From Blastococcus atacamensis (GTDB taxonomy: Bacteria; Actinomycetota; Actinomycetes; Mycobacteriales; Geodermatophilaceae), in assembly GCF_002938425.1 (NCBI RefSeq), contig NZ_POQU01000012.1:1-64000 (forward strand): a stretch of 64,000 nucleotides of DNA, given 5' to 3'. The notes under the pieces were generated by a model. It saw only the letters and a list, made by a program, of their open reading frames with translations, was not told the DNA's origin and searched no databases. The position numbers and the translations under genes were made by a program. Shown one piece after another: positions 34,216-42,283 of the stretch (within the stretch, counting starts at the first letter, position 1; every line of letters starts with the position of its first letter).

Positions 34216-34988
34216 CGGCCGGTCCACTGGCCGCGGTTCTCCAGCAACTGGCGGAGCATCGCCGGACGGTCGGTCATGATCCCGTCGACCCCGAGGTCCA
34301 GCATGGCTTCCGCCTCGACCGGGTCGTCGACCGTCCACACGTGCACCTTCAGGCCGCGGGCGTGCGCGGCGGCCAGGAACCGCTCGTCGACCAGCGCCCG
34401 GCCACCCAGCTGCAGCGGCACCTGGGCACAGCCGGCCTGGATGCGGACGAGCCCCGCGGCCCGGGGAGAGTAGGAGGACAGCCGGAGCGCCGCCACGCCT
34501 CGCGGGCCCAGCGACGTGCACACGGCCGGACCGAACAGCCGGCGCGCCGCGGCGATGCGGGCGTCGGAGAAGGAGCCCAGGCAGATTCGGTCGGCCACCG
34601 ACATGCGACGGACCAGCCGGACGAGGGGAGCGAGCACCCCGGCGGCCTTGATGTCGAGGTTGAACCGGACGTCGGGCCAGGCCGCCAGGAGGTCCTCCAG
34701 CCGCACGATCGGCTCCCGACCACCGATCCGGGCCTCGCTCACCTGCGCCCAGGTCAGGGAATCGATCCGGCCGGACTGGCCGGTGACCCGCTCGAGGGTG
34801 GGGTCGTGGAAGGCGACCAGGACGCCGTCCGCGGTCACCTGGACGTCGGTCTCCAGGTACTGGTAGCCCATGTCCACGCAGGCCTGGAAGGCAGGCATGG
34901 TGTTCTCCAGGTGCTCGATCGCTCCACCGCGGTGGGCCATGGCCAACGGCGTCGGTGCGTCGAGGTAGGCGAACCGCGCGGGGAGCAC
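34212..34988 (-). CDS. Glycerophosphodiester phosphodiesterase
   Basis: 258 aa TIM-barrel enzyme that releases glycerol-3-phosphate from deacylated phospholipids. The catalytic and metal residues are seen in MAHRGGAIEHLENTMPAF (HRG..EN), LETDVQVTADGVLVAFHDPTLERVT and the C-terminal VHVWTVDDPVEAEAMLDLGVDGIMTDRP. No signal peptide, so it is cytoplasmic. GTG start with a leaderless TAGCGT. First gene of a four-gene - strand operon. Confidence 0.93.
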   Translation of the reverse strand: MLPARFAYLDAPTPLAMAHRGGAIEHLENTMPAFQACVDMGYQYLETDVQVTADGVLVAFHDPTLERVTGQSGRIDSLTWAQVSEARIGGREPIVRLEDLLAAWPDVRFNLDIKAAGVLAPLVRLVRRMSVADRICLGSFSDARIAAARRLFGPAVCTSLGPRGVAALRLSSYSPRAAGLVRIQAGCAQVPLQLGGRALVDERFLAAAHARGLKVHVWTVDDPVEAEAMLDLGVDGIMTDRPAMLRQLLENRGQWTGR

Positions 34989-34994
34989 GCGTCC

Positions 34995-35000
34995 ACGCTA
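34995..35000 (-). promoter_or_regulatory. -10 element TAGCGT of leaderless GDPD gene
   Basis: TAGCGT, 6 nt (GGACGC), GTG 34988 on the - strand. It would drive the four-gene operon. Confidence 0.6.
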
Positions 35001-35127
35001 GTGGGGTGCCGGAGCGCCGCTGCAGGACCCCGGTCGGCTCCCGACGGCACACGGCAGCGGTCCTTCCCTCGGCCCGCCAGGGCGTGTCACCCGGCTCTGT
35101 CGGCAGCGGCGTCTACCGTCCCCAGGC

Positions 35128-35535
35128 GTGGCACAGCAGCACGCGTCCGGGAGCACGACCACTCGTCCTGTCGTCCCCCTCCCCAGCCGGGGGAGCGACG
35201 AGCAACGGCGCTGCGGGTGGTGCCGCCGGGTCCTGCCCGAGCAGGGGTCGGTGGGCCGGCCTCGGTTGTACTGCGGCCAGGCGTGCCGCCAGCGCGCCTA
35301 CGAGCAGCGGGCGGCCACTCAGAAGGCCGGGCTGCCCGGTGACGTCGTCCTCGTGTCCCGCGCCGATCTGGACGGGTTGCAGGACCGGCTGTACCAGCTG
35401 CGCTGCGCCCTCGAGGACGTGCAGACCATGCTCACCGAGAAGCCCACGAAGGCAGAGCTCGAGCGCTCGCTGGCCGACCTGGTGCGTTCCACCGGGCGCC
35501 TCGACCGGCTCTGGGTCACCGAGCGCTCGAGCTGA
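35128..35535 (+). CDS. Small zinc-binding-like hypothetical protein
   Basis: 135 aa. A CGWCRRVLPE...GRPRLYCGQACRQRAYEQR element (residues 29-57) forms a CxxC...CxxxC knuckle, followed by an alpha-helical, coiled-coil-prone half (DLDGLQDRLYQLRCALEDVQ). It resembles short actinobacterial proteins with one zinc knuckle and could bind DNA or RNA, but no function is known. GTG start with TACCGT 8 nt upstream. It is the last + strand gene before the putative terminus region. Confidence 0.65.
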   Translation: MAQQHASGSTTTRPVVPLPSRGSDEQRRCGWCRRVLPEQGSVGRPRLYCGQACRQRAYEQRAATQKAGLPGDVVLVSRADLDGLQDRLYQLRCALEDVQTMLTEKPTKAELERSLADLVRSTGRLDRLWVTERSS

Positions 35536-35545
35536 TCGCCTGGGA

Positions 35546-35782
35546 TCAGTCCGGGTCCTGCGTGTCGTCGTCGGTGTTCTGGCCGGTCTGCCGGTTGCTG
35601 TTGTCGGGCAGGTCGCCCTGCTCCTCGCTGCCCGGGTCGTTGCCGCTGGTGTTTCCCGTGTCGTCGCTGGTTCCGTCATTGCGGTCCAGGCCGGCCGGAT
35701 CCCCGCATGCGGTCAGCGTGGCCCCGCCCCCGAACAACGCCAGGGCGGCCAGCAGGGCGGCGAGCGGTCGTCTGATCTGCAT
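35546..35782 (-). CDS. Small putative lipoprotein
   Basis: 78 aa. Signal peptide with lipobox LTAC (Cys26), then an acidic, disordered tail rich in Asp, Asn, Gly and Ser. No family recognised. The ATG is at 35782 and no strong ribosome site is visible. Convergent with the zinc-knuckle gene. Confidence 0.6.
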   Translation of the reverse strand: MQIRRPLAALLAALALFGGGATLTACGDPAGLDRNDGTSDDTGNTSGNDPGSEEQGDLPDNSNRQTGQNTDDDTQDPD

Positions 35783-35823
35783 GACTCGACCCTACGAACA
35801 CCCGCGCACCGGCGCCCGTCGAA

Positions 35824-35878
35824 CCGCCTGGACCCAGGTAATTACGTCACGGTTACGTAATTACCCGGGTCCAGGCGG
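35824..35878. repeat. Long near-perfect palindrome with AT-rich centre
   Basis: 24-bp arms (35824-35847 and 35855-35878) with one mismatch and a 7-nt loop CACGGTT. The outer arm is CCGCCTGGACCC and the inner part GGTAATTACGT. The AT-rich inner arms stand out against the GC-rich surroundings. Confidence 0.9.
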
Positions 35879-36210
35879 ACGAGGGGAGTGGTCGGTCGGG
35901 ACGAACGGAGGGCATTCGGATGGGCGATCAGCGACCAGCGGCGTCGCCGCGAACCGACCATCAAGATCATCGACGGCAAGATCAACTTTGCGGGGGAGTC
36001 GGGGACCGGTCCGGAAGGCAGCGGAGCTCGGCGCGGGTGCCGATCCGCCGCGGCAGGACTCGGAGCGTCGGGCGAACTCGGAACGACGGCGCGCGTAGGT
36101 CTGAGCCAGTACACCGGAGCGCGTGGACGTCGTGCAGGCAGACGCAGGAAACTCGCGTCCAAGCCGGCATGAGGTGCAAGATCACCGACCCCTCCTCGCC
36201 GCCTGCACAT

Positions 36211-36238
36211 AACGCCGATAATCAACGTTATGTCAACT
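36211..36238 (+). other. dif: dif-like XerCD recombination site
   Basis: 28 bp in the 11-6-11 layout of dif: left arm AACGCCGATAA, centre TCAACG, right arm TTATGTCAACT. The E. coli arms are GGTGCGCATAA and TTATGTTAAAT; the right arm agrees at 9 of 11 positions and the left ends in the same ATAA. Located where oligomer polarity and gene direction switch, so chromosome-dimer resolution at the terminus is the likely role. Confidence 0.8.
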
Positions 36239-36299
36239 CGCGCGGCGGACGACCTGGGTACCTGCTGCTGAGCCCATCCACGCGGGAGACGATGACCGC

Positions 36300-36884
36300 A
36301 TGCCTGTTGCCTGGACGCACGTCGGCCGCTTCTGGACCAACGGCGAGCCGTTCCTGGCGCTGGACGAGGACCTCCTCCCGGCCTGGCACGGCTTGTCCGG
36401 TCAGGCCTACGAGGCGCTGGTCCCGCACCTGACCTACGAGCTCACCAGCATCCCGGTGGGCGCCGGCTCGGCCGCGGTCGTCCTGACCGATCCGGAGATC
36501 AGCGACGAGGGCTGGCTGGAGGTGTTCCGCGCCCACGACGGGAGCATCGCGGTGGTCCAGGTGAACGCCGAGGACTACCGCGGCGTGCTGGAGCTGGCCC
36601 TGCGCTACCCGACGACGGGCGACCAGCAGGGCGACGCCGTGACGGTGACCAGCGGCCGGCTGGCGTTCGTGAGCGCCGCCCTCGACGGTACCGGGGACGA
36701 CGGGGCGCTCCTCATGCCCGAGTCCCCCGGGCCCACGCCGTCGTCCGACGCCGACGTGCCCGACGACGGCAGCCCCCTGCTCGTCGTCCCGCCCGGCAGC
36801 TTCCGGCTGTCGGTCCTCTGGCGCACCGAGCTCACCGAGGACGCCGTCTTCGCACGCTGGTTGTTCACCCGCACCGACCGGTGA
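36300..36884 (+). CDS. Imm21-like hypothetical protein
   Basis: 194 aa. The first 100 residues (WTNGEPFLALDEDLLPAWHGL, then PVGAGSAAVVLTDPE) look like the Imm21 immunity family. The C-terminal part is Asp/Pro-rich, followed by a hydrophobic beta end (LLVVPPGSFRLSVLW). No toxin gene is seen beside it, so it may act in another way. ATG start 62 bp after the dif-like site. Confidence 0.5.
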   Translation: MPVAWTHVGRFWTNGEPFLALDEDLLPAWHGLSGQAYEALVPHLTYELTSIPVGAGSAAVVLTDPEISDEGWLEVFRAHDGSIAVVQVNAEDYRGVLELALRYPTTGDQQGDAVTVTSGRLAFVSAALDGTGDDGALLMPESPGPTPSSDADVPDDGSPLLVVPPGSFRLSVLWRTELTEDAVFARWLFTRTDR

Positions 36885-36940
36885 GTTCCGTTCCGGGCAG
36901 GGGTCCTACCCGCATCCACCCCTCTCCCCCGGAGGTCCCC

Positions 36941-37345
36941 GTGCCCGGCACTGTCAGCGCGATCATCGTCACCCCCGACATCGAACGGCTGCGGTCGTCC
37001 TACGTCGGCCTGCTCGACGCCACCGAGCAGGAACGCTTCCCCGGGCACGGGCCGCTGTTCTACCTGGGTCTCGGCGTCGGCGACTCGCGGCTGGGCCTGC
37101 CCGCCGACGCCGCGGTGCAACCGGGCAGGCCCGGCCGGGTGCTTCTGAGCATCGACATGCCCGACGTCGACGCGCTCCTCCCCCGTGTCCAGGACCTCGG
37201 CGGCCAGGCACCGGCACCGGCACCGTCGAACGATCTGCCGTGGGGGCAGCGCGTCGCGCACATCACCGATCCCGACGGCAACGCGCTCAACGTGACCCAG
37301 CAGCTGGACGCCGCTCCGCCGGTTCCGCCGGCGATGTACGGGTAG
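36941..37345 (+). CDS. VOC-family (glyoxalase-like) protein
   Basis: 134 aa, two beta-alpha-beta-beta-beta units: GTVSAIIVTPDIERLRSSYVGLL, FYLGLGVGDSRLGL, then RVLLSIDMPDVDALLPRVQDLGG and VAHITDPDGNALNVTQ. Fits vicinal-oxygen-chelate proteins; metal and substrate are not predictable. GTG start after GGAGG, so an upstream in-frame start at 36881 is rejected. Confidence 0.78.
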   Translation: MPGTVSAIIVTPDIERLRSSYVGLLDATEQERFPGHGPLFYLGLGVGDSRLGLPADAAVQPGRPGRVLLSIDMPDVDALLPRVQDLGGQAPAPAPSNDLPWGQRVAHITDPDGNALNVTQQLDAAPPVPPAMYG

Positions 37346-37379
37346 CGGTCGGAAGACGATCCGACCGCGAGGAGAAGCG

Positions 37380-37568
37380 ATGAGCGACCAGCGCCCCGAC
37401 ACCGGCGAGCGGAACGAGCCCGGCGGCACCCCGTCCCCCGGCCCGGATAACCTGACCGAGCGCCCCCTCTCCCCCGGCGACGACGGCTTCGCGAAGGCCG
37501 TGCCCGGCGCCTACGAGGCCGACGAGGCGGAGCAGGAGCGCGGCAAGGCGGTCAAGCCGGGCAACTAG
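37380..37568 (+). CDS. Small acidic hypothetical protein
   Basis: 62 aa, Pro/Gly/Glu-rich and probably disordered; begins MSDQRPDTGERNEPGG. A good GAGGAG site lies 7 nt before the ATG. It ends convergent with, and overlapping by 4 bp, the next gene. No family recognised. Confidence 0.55.
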   Translation: MSDQRPDTGERNEPGGTPSPGPDNLTERPLSPGDDGFAKAVPGAYEADEAEQERGKAVKPGN

Positions 37569-38176
37569 GCCGAGCCCGGCACCTGGCCGCGCCGGGTCCT
37601 GCCCTGCAGCCACCATTGCAGCCGCGCGGTGATCCACGGCAGCATCACGAAGACCATGATCGGTGTGAGGACCGCGGTCATCACGAGGACCCGCAGGATC
37701 ACGTGCACGTCGGCCAGGGCGGCGCCGAGGGTCACGGTGGCCAGCAGGTTCAGCGGGAAGAACACCAGCCAGATCGTGATGGACTGCTTCCACCGGGCCG
37801 GCGCGGCGGGAGCCGGGGCGGCGCCGACCTCCTCGGCGACGGGCGAGTCGAACCAGCTCTCGATGCCGGTGCGGCGCTCGGTGCGGGTCACCTCGGCCAG
37901 CCCCTGGGCCGACCGCAGCCACCACTGCCGCTCCGCGGACGCCTCCCAGCCGGACAGGGCCGTGTGATCGGCGAAGCGGGCGAGCATGTGCCACTCGTCG
38001 GCATCGCGGCGGGACCGCACCCAGCCGCCACCCAGGAATCCGGGAAAGGTCTCGGCCATGCTGAGGCCGGCGCGGATCCACGCCGTCATCTCGCGCGCGT
38101 GCGCCGGGTCGGCGCGCCGCGTGAAGGACACCGTCACCGGAAGGTCGTCCCGGAGCACGGTGGTGGGGGTCGTCAT
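37565..38176 (-). CDS. ABM-domain protein with C-terminal membrane helices
   Basis: 203 aa. Residues 1-105 resemble the antibiotic-biosynthesis monooxygenase fold (PVTVSFTRRADPAHAREMTAWI, FPGFLGGGWVRSRRDADEWHMLARF). Two membrane helices follow near 130-150 and 160-185 (ITIWLVFFPLNLLATVTL, VLVMTAVLTPIMVFVML). This domain combination is known in proteins of unknown role. Convergent with the small acidic gene. Confidence 0.75.
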   Translation of the reverse strand: MTTPTTVLRDDLPVTVSFTRRADPAHAREMTAWIRAGLSMAETFPGFLGGGWVRSRRDADEWHMLARFADHTALSGWEASAERQWWLRSAQGLAEVTRTERRTGIESWFDSPVAEEVGAAPAPAAPARWKQSITIWLVFFPLNLLATVTLGAALADVHVILRVLVMTAVLTPIMVFVMLPWITARLQWWLQGRTRRGQVPGSA

Positions 38177-38298
38177 CGCTCAAGCATCCGGCGTGGGCAG
38201 CCGATGCGCGTCCCCGGAGGCGGTGTGAGGCGCGCCTCGTGACCGACACGGTTGCCGCTCCCCCGGTCCTCCCAGGCATGTGCGGTTGACTGCCGGAC

Positions 38299-39003
38299 GT
38301 GGAGGTCCTCGGCCGGTTCTGGACGCGCGTCACCGCGACGGTGCCGGACCTGTCGACGACGGTGCTGCTGGCCACCGCGGCCGTGGCGGCGGTGCTGGTC
38401 CTCTCCCCCGCCCTGTGGCGTCCGGCCCGCAACGTCGTCACGATCGCCCACGAGGGCGCGCACGGCCTGGTCGCCCTGGCGGCCGGGCGGCGCCTGGCCG
38501 GCATCCGCCTGCACTCCGACACCTCCGGCCTGACCGTCTCGGCCGGTCGCCCCACCGGGCTGGGCATGGTGCTGACGTGCGCCGCCGGCTACACCGGGCC
38601 GGCCCTGTTCGGCCTGGGCGCGGCCGCGCTCCTCGGGGCCGGGCACGCCGTCGGATTGCTGTGGGCGCTCCTCGGCCTCCTGGCGCTGCTGCTGGTGCAG
38701 ATCCGCAACTGGTACGGAATGTGGTCGGTCCTCGTCACCGGCGGCATCCTCTTCGCCGCCACGTGGTGGCTTCCCCCGGACGGGCAGGCCGCCTTCGCCG
38801 CGCTGGCCACCTGGTTCCTGCTGCTCGCCGCTCCCCGCGCCGTCCTCGAGCTGCAGGCCGCGCGCCGGCGACGGTCGGCCTCGGACTCCGATGCCGACCA
38901 GCTGGCCCGGCTCACGCCCTTCCCGGCGCTGTTCTGGGTGGCGTTCTTCCTGCTCGTCGACGTCGGTGCGCTCGTTCTGGGCGCGAGGTGGTTGCTCGGC
39001 TGA
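38299..39003 (+). CDS. M50-family membrane metalloprotease-like protein
   Basis: 234 aa with about five or six membrane helices. The HEGAH motif (HExxH, near residue 52) within VVTIAHEGAHGLVALAAG is the zinc site of site-2-type peptidases; the conserved second-site Asp was not located with certainty. It resembles the M50B group found in actinobacteria. GTG start. Target unknown. Confidence 0.75.
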   Translation: MEVLGRFWTRVTATVPDLSTTVLLATAAVAAVLVLSPALWRPARNVVTIAHEGAHGLVALAAGRRLAGIRLHSDTSGLTVSAGRPTGLGMVLTCAAGYTGPALFGLGAAALLGAGHAVGLLWALLGLLALLLVQIRNWYGMWSVLVTGGILFAATWWLPPDGQAAFAALATWFLLLAAPRAVLELQAARRRRSASDSDADQLARLTPFPALFWVAFFLLVDVGALVLGARWLLG

Positions 39004-39025
39004 ACCACCGACTAGATCAGTCCGC

Positions 39026-39041
39026 TGTTGGGGATAACGGT
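39026..39041 (+). repeat. 16-mer shared with the region upstream of 22450
   Basis: TGTTGGGGATAACGGT here is identical to the - strand of 22462-22477; with the next bases, 19 of 20 positions agree. Lies in a 158-bp gap between two genes. Confidence 0.6.
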
Positions 39042-39161
39042 CGTAGCCGACGACGACGGCACCGGGGCGTCGCTCTGCGGCTGCTCCTCGTGCTGCCCGC
39101 CTGCTGCTGGCGCCGTCCAGCGCGGGAAGGACCTCCAGAGCGGGAGGAGGCGCCGCCGGGT

Positions 39162-41531
39162 TCAGCGCGAGGTGGGGCGGGACCGCCGCTGGGGCTCGCG
39201 GCCGGGCGGTTGGGTGACCGGCTCCACCGCGAGCGGCGGCGGCACGTCGAGCACCAGGTCGGCGTGGTCCACGGTCACCTGCCGGCCGTGGTGGCGGATC
39301 GGCAGCGGATCACCGTCCACCAACCGGTAGGTGGCCCGGCCCGGCTCCACGGTGACGGTCAGCTTGCGGCCGCGGTACACCACCCGGAACCGCAGGCGCG
39401 TGATCCGCTCCGGCAGCCGTGGCGCGAAGGTCAGCTCCCCCCCGTGGTCGCGGAGACCCCCGAAGCCGGCGACGGCGACGGTCCACCCGCCGGCCAGCGA
39501 TGCGATGTGCAGCCCGTGCCCCGAGTTGTGGTGCAGGTTCTGCAGGTCGGTCAGAGCGGCCTCGGCCCAGTACTGGTGGGCGAGCTCCAGGTGACCGGTC
39601 TCCGCGGCGACGACGGCCTGCTGGGTGGCCGACAGCGAGGAGTCCCGCGTGGTGCGGGGCTCGTAGTAGGCGAAGTCGGCGATCTTCTCCTCGAGGGTGA
39701 ACGCATCGCCGCGCAGGTGCAGCGCCATCACCAGGTCTGCCTGCTTCACCACCTGCGTCCGGTAGATCTCGAAGTAGGGGTAGTTCAGCAGCAGCGGGTA
39801 CTTCCCCCGCGGCGTGCCCGCGAAGTCCCACTCCTCGTGGTGGGTGAACCCGTCGGACTGCATGTGCACGCCACGCTGGGTGTCGTAGGGCACCGCCATG
39901 AGCGACGCCGCCCGCAGCCACTCCGCCACCTCGTCGTCGGTGATCCCCAGGCGGGCCGCGACCTCGGGCTGGCGCCGCACCGCCTCGGCCGCCTCCCGCA
40001 GGTTCCGCTGCGCCATGAGGTTCGTGTAGACGTTGTTGTCGACCACGGCGGTGTACTCGTCGGGACCGGTGACGCCGTCGATGCGGAAGCCGTGCTCGGC
40101 GTCGAAGTGGCCCAGGGAGGCCCACAGCCGCGCCGTCTCCAGCAGCAGCTCGGCGCCGTAGTCGCGGTCGAAGGACTCGTCCAGGGTGGCGTGGTGGTAC
40201 CGGATGACGGCGTCGGCGATGTCGGCGTTGATGTGGAAGGCCGCCGTCCCCGCCGGCCAGTACCCCGACGTCTCCTCGCCGCGGATCGTCCGCCACGGGA
40301 AGGCCGCGCCGCGCAGCCCGAGCACACGCGCGCGGTCGCGCGCCAGGCCCAGCGTCGAGTGCCGCCAGATCAGCGCGTCGCGGACCGCGTGCGGCGCGGT
40401 GTAGGTGAGGACCGGCAGCACGTAGGTCTCGGTGTCCCAGAACGTGTGGCCGTCGTACCCCGGCCCGGTGAGCCCCTTGGCGGGGATCGCCTGCCGCTCG
40501 GCGCGCAGCCCGGCCTGCAGGACGTGGAACATGCCCACCCGGACGGCCTGCTGCAGCTCGTCGTCGCCCTCGATCTCGACGTCGGCCTCGTCCCAGTGCT
40601 GGGCCAGCAGCTCGCGCTGCTCGCGCAGCAGCCGGTCGAAGCCGGCGAGCTTCGCGGTCGACAGCGCCGCCTCCACCTGGTCGCGCAGGGCCGGGGCCGA
40701 CCGGCGCGAGGACCAGCCGTAGGCCAGGAACTTCACCAGGGTCAGGGAGCCACCGGGCGGGATGCGAGCGGCGAGGGAGTACCGGGCCAGGTCGCCGGCG
40801 GCCTCGGCGTCCTCCGTGCCGCTGTCGGGGATCTCGATGACGTGGTCCATGCCGGCGGCCACCCGCAGTCTGCTGCGCTTGGTGTGGTGCACCAGCACCG
40901 CCCTGCGACCGCGCGCGGCCGCCAGCTCGCACTGCAGCGGATTGGCGAGCGCGGCCGCGGCCCGCGGGTCGTCGTCGTGGGCCGCCATGCCGTCCTCGTT
41001 GGCCAGCAGGTCCGACTGCAGGGCGACGTAGAGGTCGCCCAGGTCGTCGACCACCTCGACCTTGTACTCGACGGCGGCGATCGAGCGGCGGACGAGCGAC
41101 ACCAGCCGGGTGCTGGTCACCCGGACCGTGCGCCCACCGGGCGAGCGCCATTCCGTGGCCCGGCGGAGCACGCCGGCGCGCAGGTCGAGGGTCCGCTGGT
41201 GCTCGATGATCTCGCCGTAGGTGAGGTCCAGCGGTGAGTCGTTCACCAGCAGCCGGATCAGCTTGCCGTCGGTGACGTTCACGACCGTCTGTCCCATCTC
41301 GGGGAACCCGTAGCCGGCCTCGGCATAGGGCAGCGGCCGTTCCTCGAAGAAGCCGTTGAGGTAGGTGCCCGGCACGGCGACCGGCTCCCCCTCCTCGAAC
41401 GAGCCGCGCATGCCGATGTGGCCGTTGGCGAGCGCGAACACCGACTCGTGGACGCCGAGGGAGCCGTGGTCCAGCCCCACCTCGGTCAGTGCCCAGGGCT
41501 CGATGGGGAAGACGGCGCGGCCCTCGGTCAC
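39162..41531 (-). CDS. GH65 family disaccharide phosphorylase
   Basis: 789 aa, typical GH65 length. An N-terminal beta-sandwich (to about 270) is followed by an (alpha/alpha)6 barrel with the catalytic acid in RIDGVTGPDEYTAVVDNNVYTN and phosphate-binding HHNSGHGLHIASLAGGW. It probably cleaves trehalose, maltose or kojibiose with phosphate to give beta-glucose-1-phosphate. The ATG overlaps the stop of the beta-phosphoglucomutase gene, which removes that product. Confidence 0.9.
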   Translation of the reverse strand: MTEGRAVFPIEPWALTEVGLDHGSLGVHESVFALANGHIGMRGSFEEGEPVAVPGTYLNGFFEERPLPYAEAGYGFPEMGQTVVNVTDGKLIRLLVNDSPLDLTYGEIIEHQRTLDLRAGVLRRATEWRSPGGRTVRVTSTRLVSLVRRSIAAVEYKVEVVDDLGDLYVALQSDLLANEDGMAAHDDDPRAAAALANPLQCELAAARGRRAVLVHHTKRSRLRVAAGMDHVIEIPDSGTEDAEAAGDLARYSLAARIPPGGSLTLVKFLAYGWSSRRSAPALRDQVEAALSTAKLAGFDRLLREQRELLAQHWDEADVEIEGDDELQQAVRVGMFHVLQAGLRAERQAIPAKGLTGPGYDGHTFWDTETYVLPVLTYTAPHAVRDALIWRHSTLGLARDRARVLGLRGAAFPWRTIRGEETSGYWPAGTAAFHINADIADAVIRYHHATLDESFDRDYGAELLLETARLWASLGHFDAEHGFRIDGVTGPDEYTAVVDNNVYTNLMAQRNLREAAEAVRRQPEVAARLGITDDEVAEWLRAASLMAVPYDTQRGVHMQSDGFTHHEEWDFAGTPRGKYPLLLNYPYFEIYRTQVVKQADLVMALHLRGDAFTLEEKIADFAYYEPRTTRDSSLSATQQAVVAAETGHLELAHQYWAEAALTDLQNLHHNSGHGLHIASLAGGWTVAVAGFGGLRDHGGELTFAPRLPERITRLRFRVVYRGRKLTVTVEPGRATYRLVDGDPLPIRHHGRQVTVDHADLVLDVPPPLAVEPVTQPPGREPQRRSRPTSR

Positions 41532-42271
41532 GAAGCGCCCAGCAGCTGGTCGAGGTCGGTCACGACGACGTCGGCGCCCGAGGAGGCCAGCTCGTCGGCC
41601 TGGCCCACCCGGTCGACGCCCACGACGAAGGCGAAGCCTCCCGCGCGCCCGGCGGCGACACCGGCCAGCGCGTCCTCGAACACCACGGCCTCCCCCGGCT
41701 GCACGCCCAGCGCGCGGGCGCCCGCGAGGAAGGTGTCCGGCGCCGGCTTGCCGCGCAGGCCGTCGCGGGCGGCGACGACGCCGTCCACCCGGGCGTCGAT
41801 CAGGTCGGCGAAGCCGCCGGCGGCCACCACCTGCTCCCCGTTGGCAGACGCGGTGACCACCGCGGTGGCCAGCCCCGCCTGCTTGACCGCACGCAGGTAC
41901 CGGACCGAGCCCTCGTAGACCTCCACGCCGTGCTCGTCGAGCTCGCGCAGCACCAGTTCGTTCTTGCGGGTGGCCAGGCCCTGCACCGTGGCGGCGTCCG
42001 GGGCGTCCCCGGCGGACCCCTCCGGCAGCGTCAGGCCCCGCCCGGCGAGGAAGTCGCGGACGCCGTCGGCGCGCGGCTTCCCGTCGACGTAGCGGTTGTA
42101 GTCCTCCTGCGAGAACGCCGGCTGGGCGGGATCAGTGGTGCGCAGGAACTCGTCGAACGTGCGCTTCCACGCCGCCATGTGCACGGTGGCGGTGCGTGTC
42201 AGCACGCCGTCGAGGTCGAAGAGGCAGGCGCGGACGCCGTCTGGCAGACCGAGTTCTCGCGGAGAGGGCAC
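41528..42271 (-). CDS. pgmB: Beta-phosphoglucomutase-family HAD phosphatase
   Basis: 247 aa. HAD motif CLFDLDGVLTRT gives the nucleophile Asp19 and Asp21; a helical cap (YVDGKPRADGVRDFL) and the VVFEDALAGVAAGRAGGF motif IV fit beta-phosphoglucomutases. It converts beta-glucose-1-phosphate to glucose-6-phosphate. GTG start with a leaderless TAGCGT, overlapping the GH65 gene. Operon logic supports phosphorolysis of an alpha-disaccharide. Confidence 0.87.
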   Translation of the reverse strand: MPSPRELGLPDGVRACLFDLDGVLTRTATVHMAAWKRTFDEFLRTTDPAQPAFSQEDYNRYVDGKPRADGVRDFLAGRGLTLPEGSAGDAPDAATVQGLATRKNELVLRELDEHGVEVYEGSVRYLRAVKQAGLATAVVTASANGEQVVAAGGFADLIDARVDGVVAARDGLRGKPAPDTFLAGARALGVQPGEAVVFEDALAGVAAGRAGGFAFVVGVDRVGQADELASSGADVVVTDLDQLLGAS

Positions 42272-42277
42272 GGCGCG

Positions 42278-42283
42278 ACGCTA
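42278..42283 (-). promoter_or_regulatory. -10 element TAGCGT of leaderless pgmB
   Basis: TAGCGT, 6 nt (CGCGCC), GTG 42271 on the - strand. Confidence 0.6.

Larger units (their letters stand above)
35783..36299. other. 517-bp gene-free gap at the putative terminus
   Basis: Contains the long palindrome at 35824-35878 and the dif-like site at 36211-36238, separated by about 330 bp in which I see no credible gene. Both strands give short frames ending in the same residues near the palindrome because of its symmetry. Base composition is less GC-rich than the flanks. Confidence 0.6.

Noticed and set aside
35842-36225. Frames on both strands ending in the same residues near the palindrome
   Set aside because: The shared ends come from the inverted repeat itself; no start signal, domain or normal codon use.
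35992-36930. Polarity switch read as a replication origin
   Set aside because: G-rich 7-mers point toward the switch from both sides, which fits converging forks; dnaA, dnaN, gyrB and DnaA-box clusters are absent.
39028-39330. + strand frame following the shared 16-mer
   Set aside because: Overlaps the GH65 gene antisense; composition is not protein-like.
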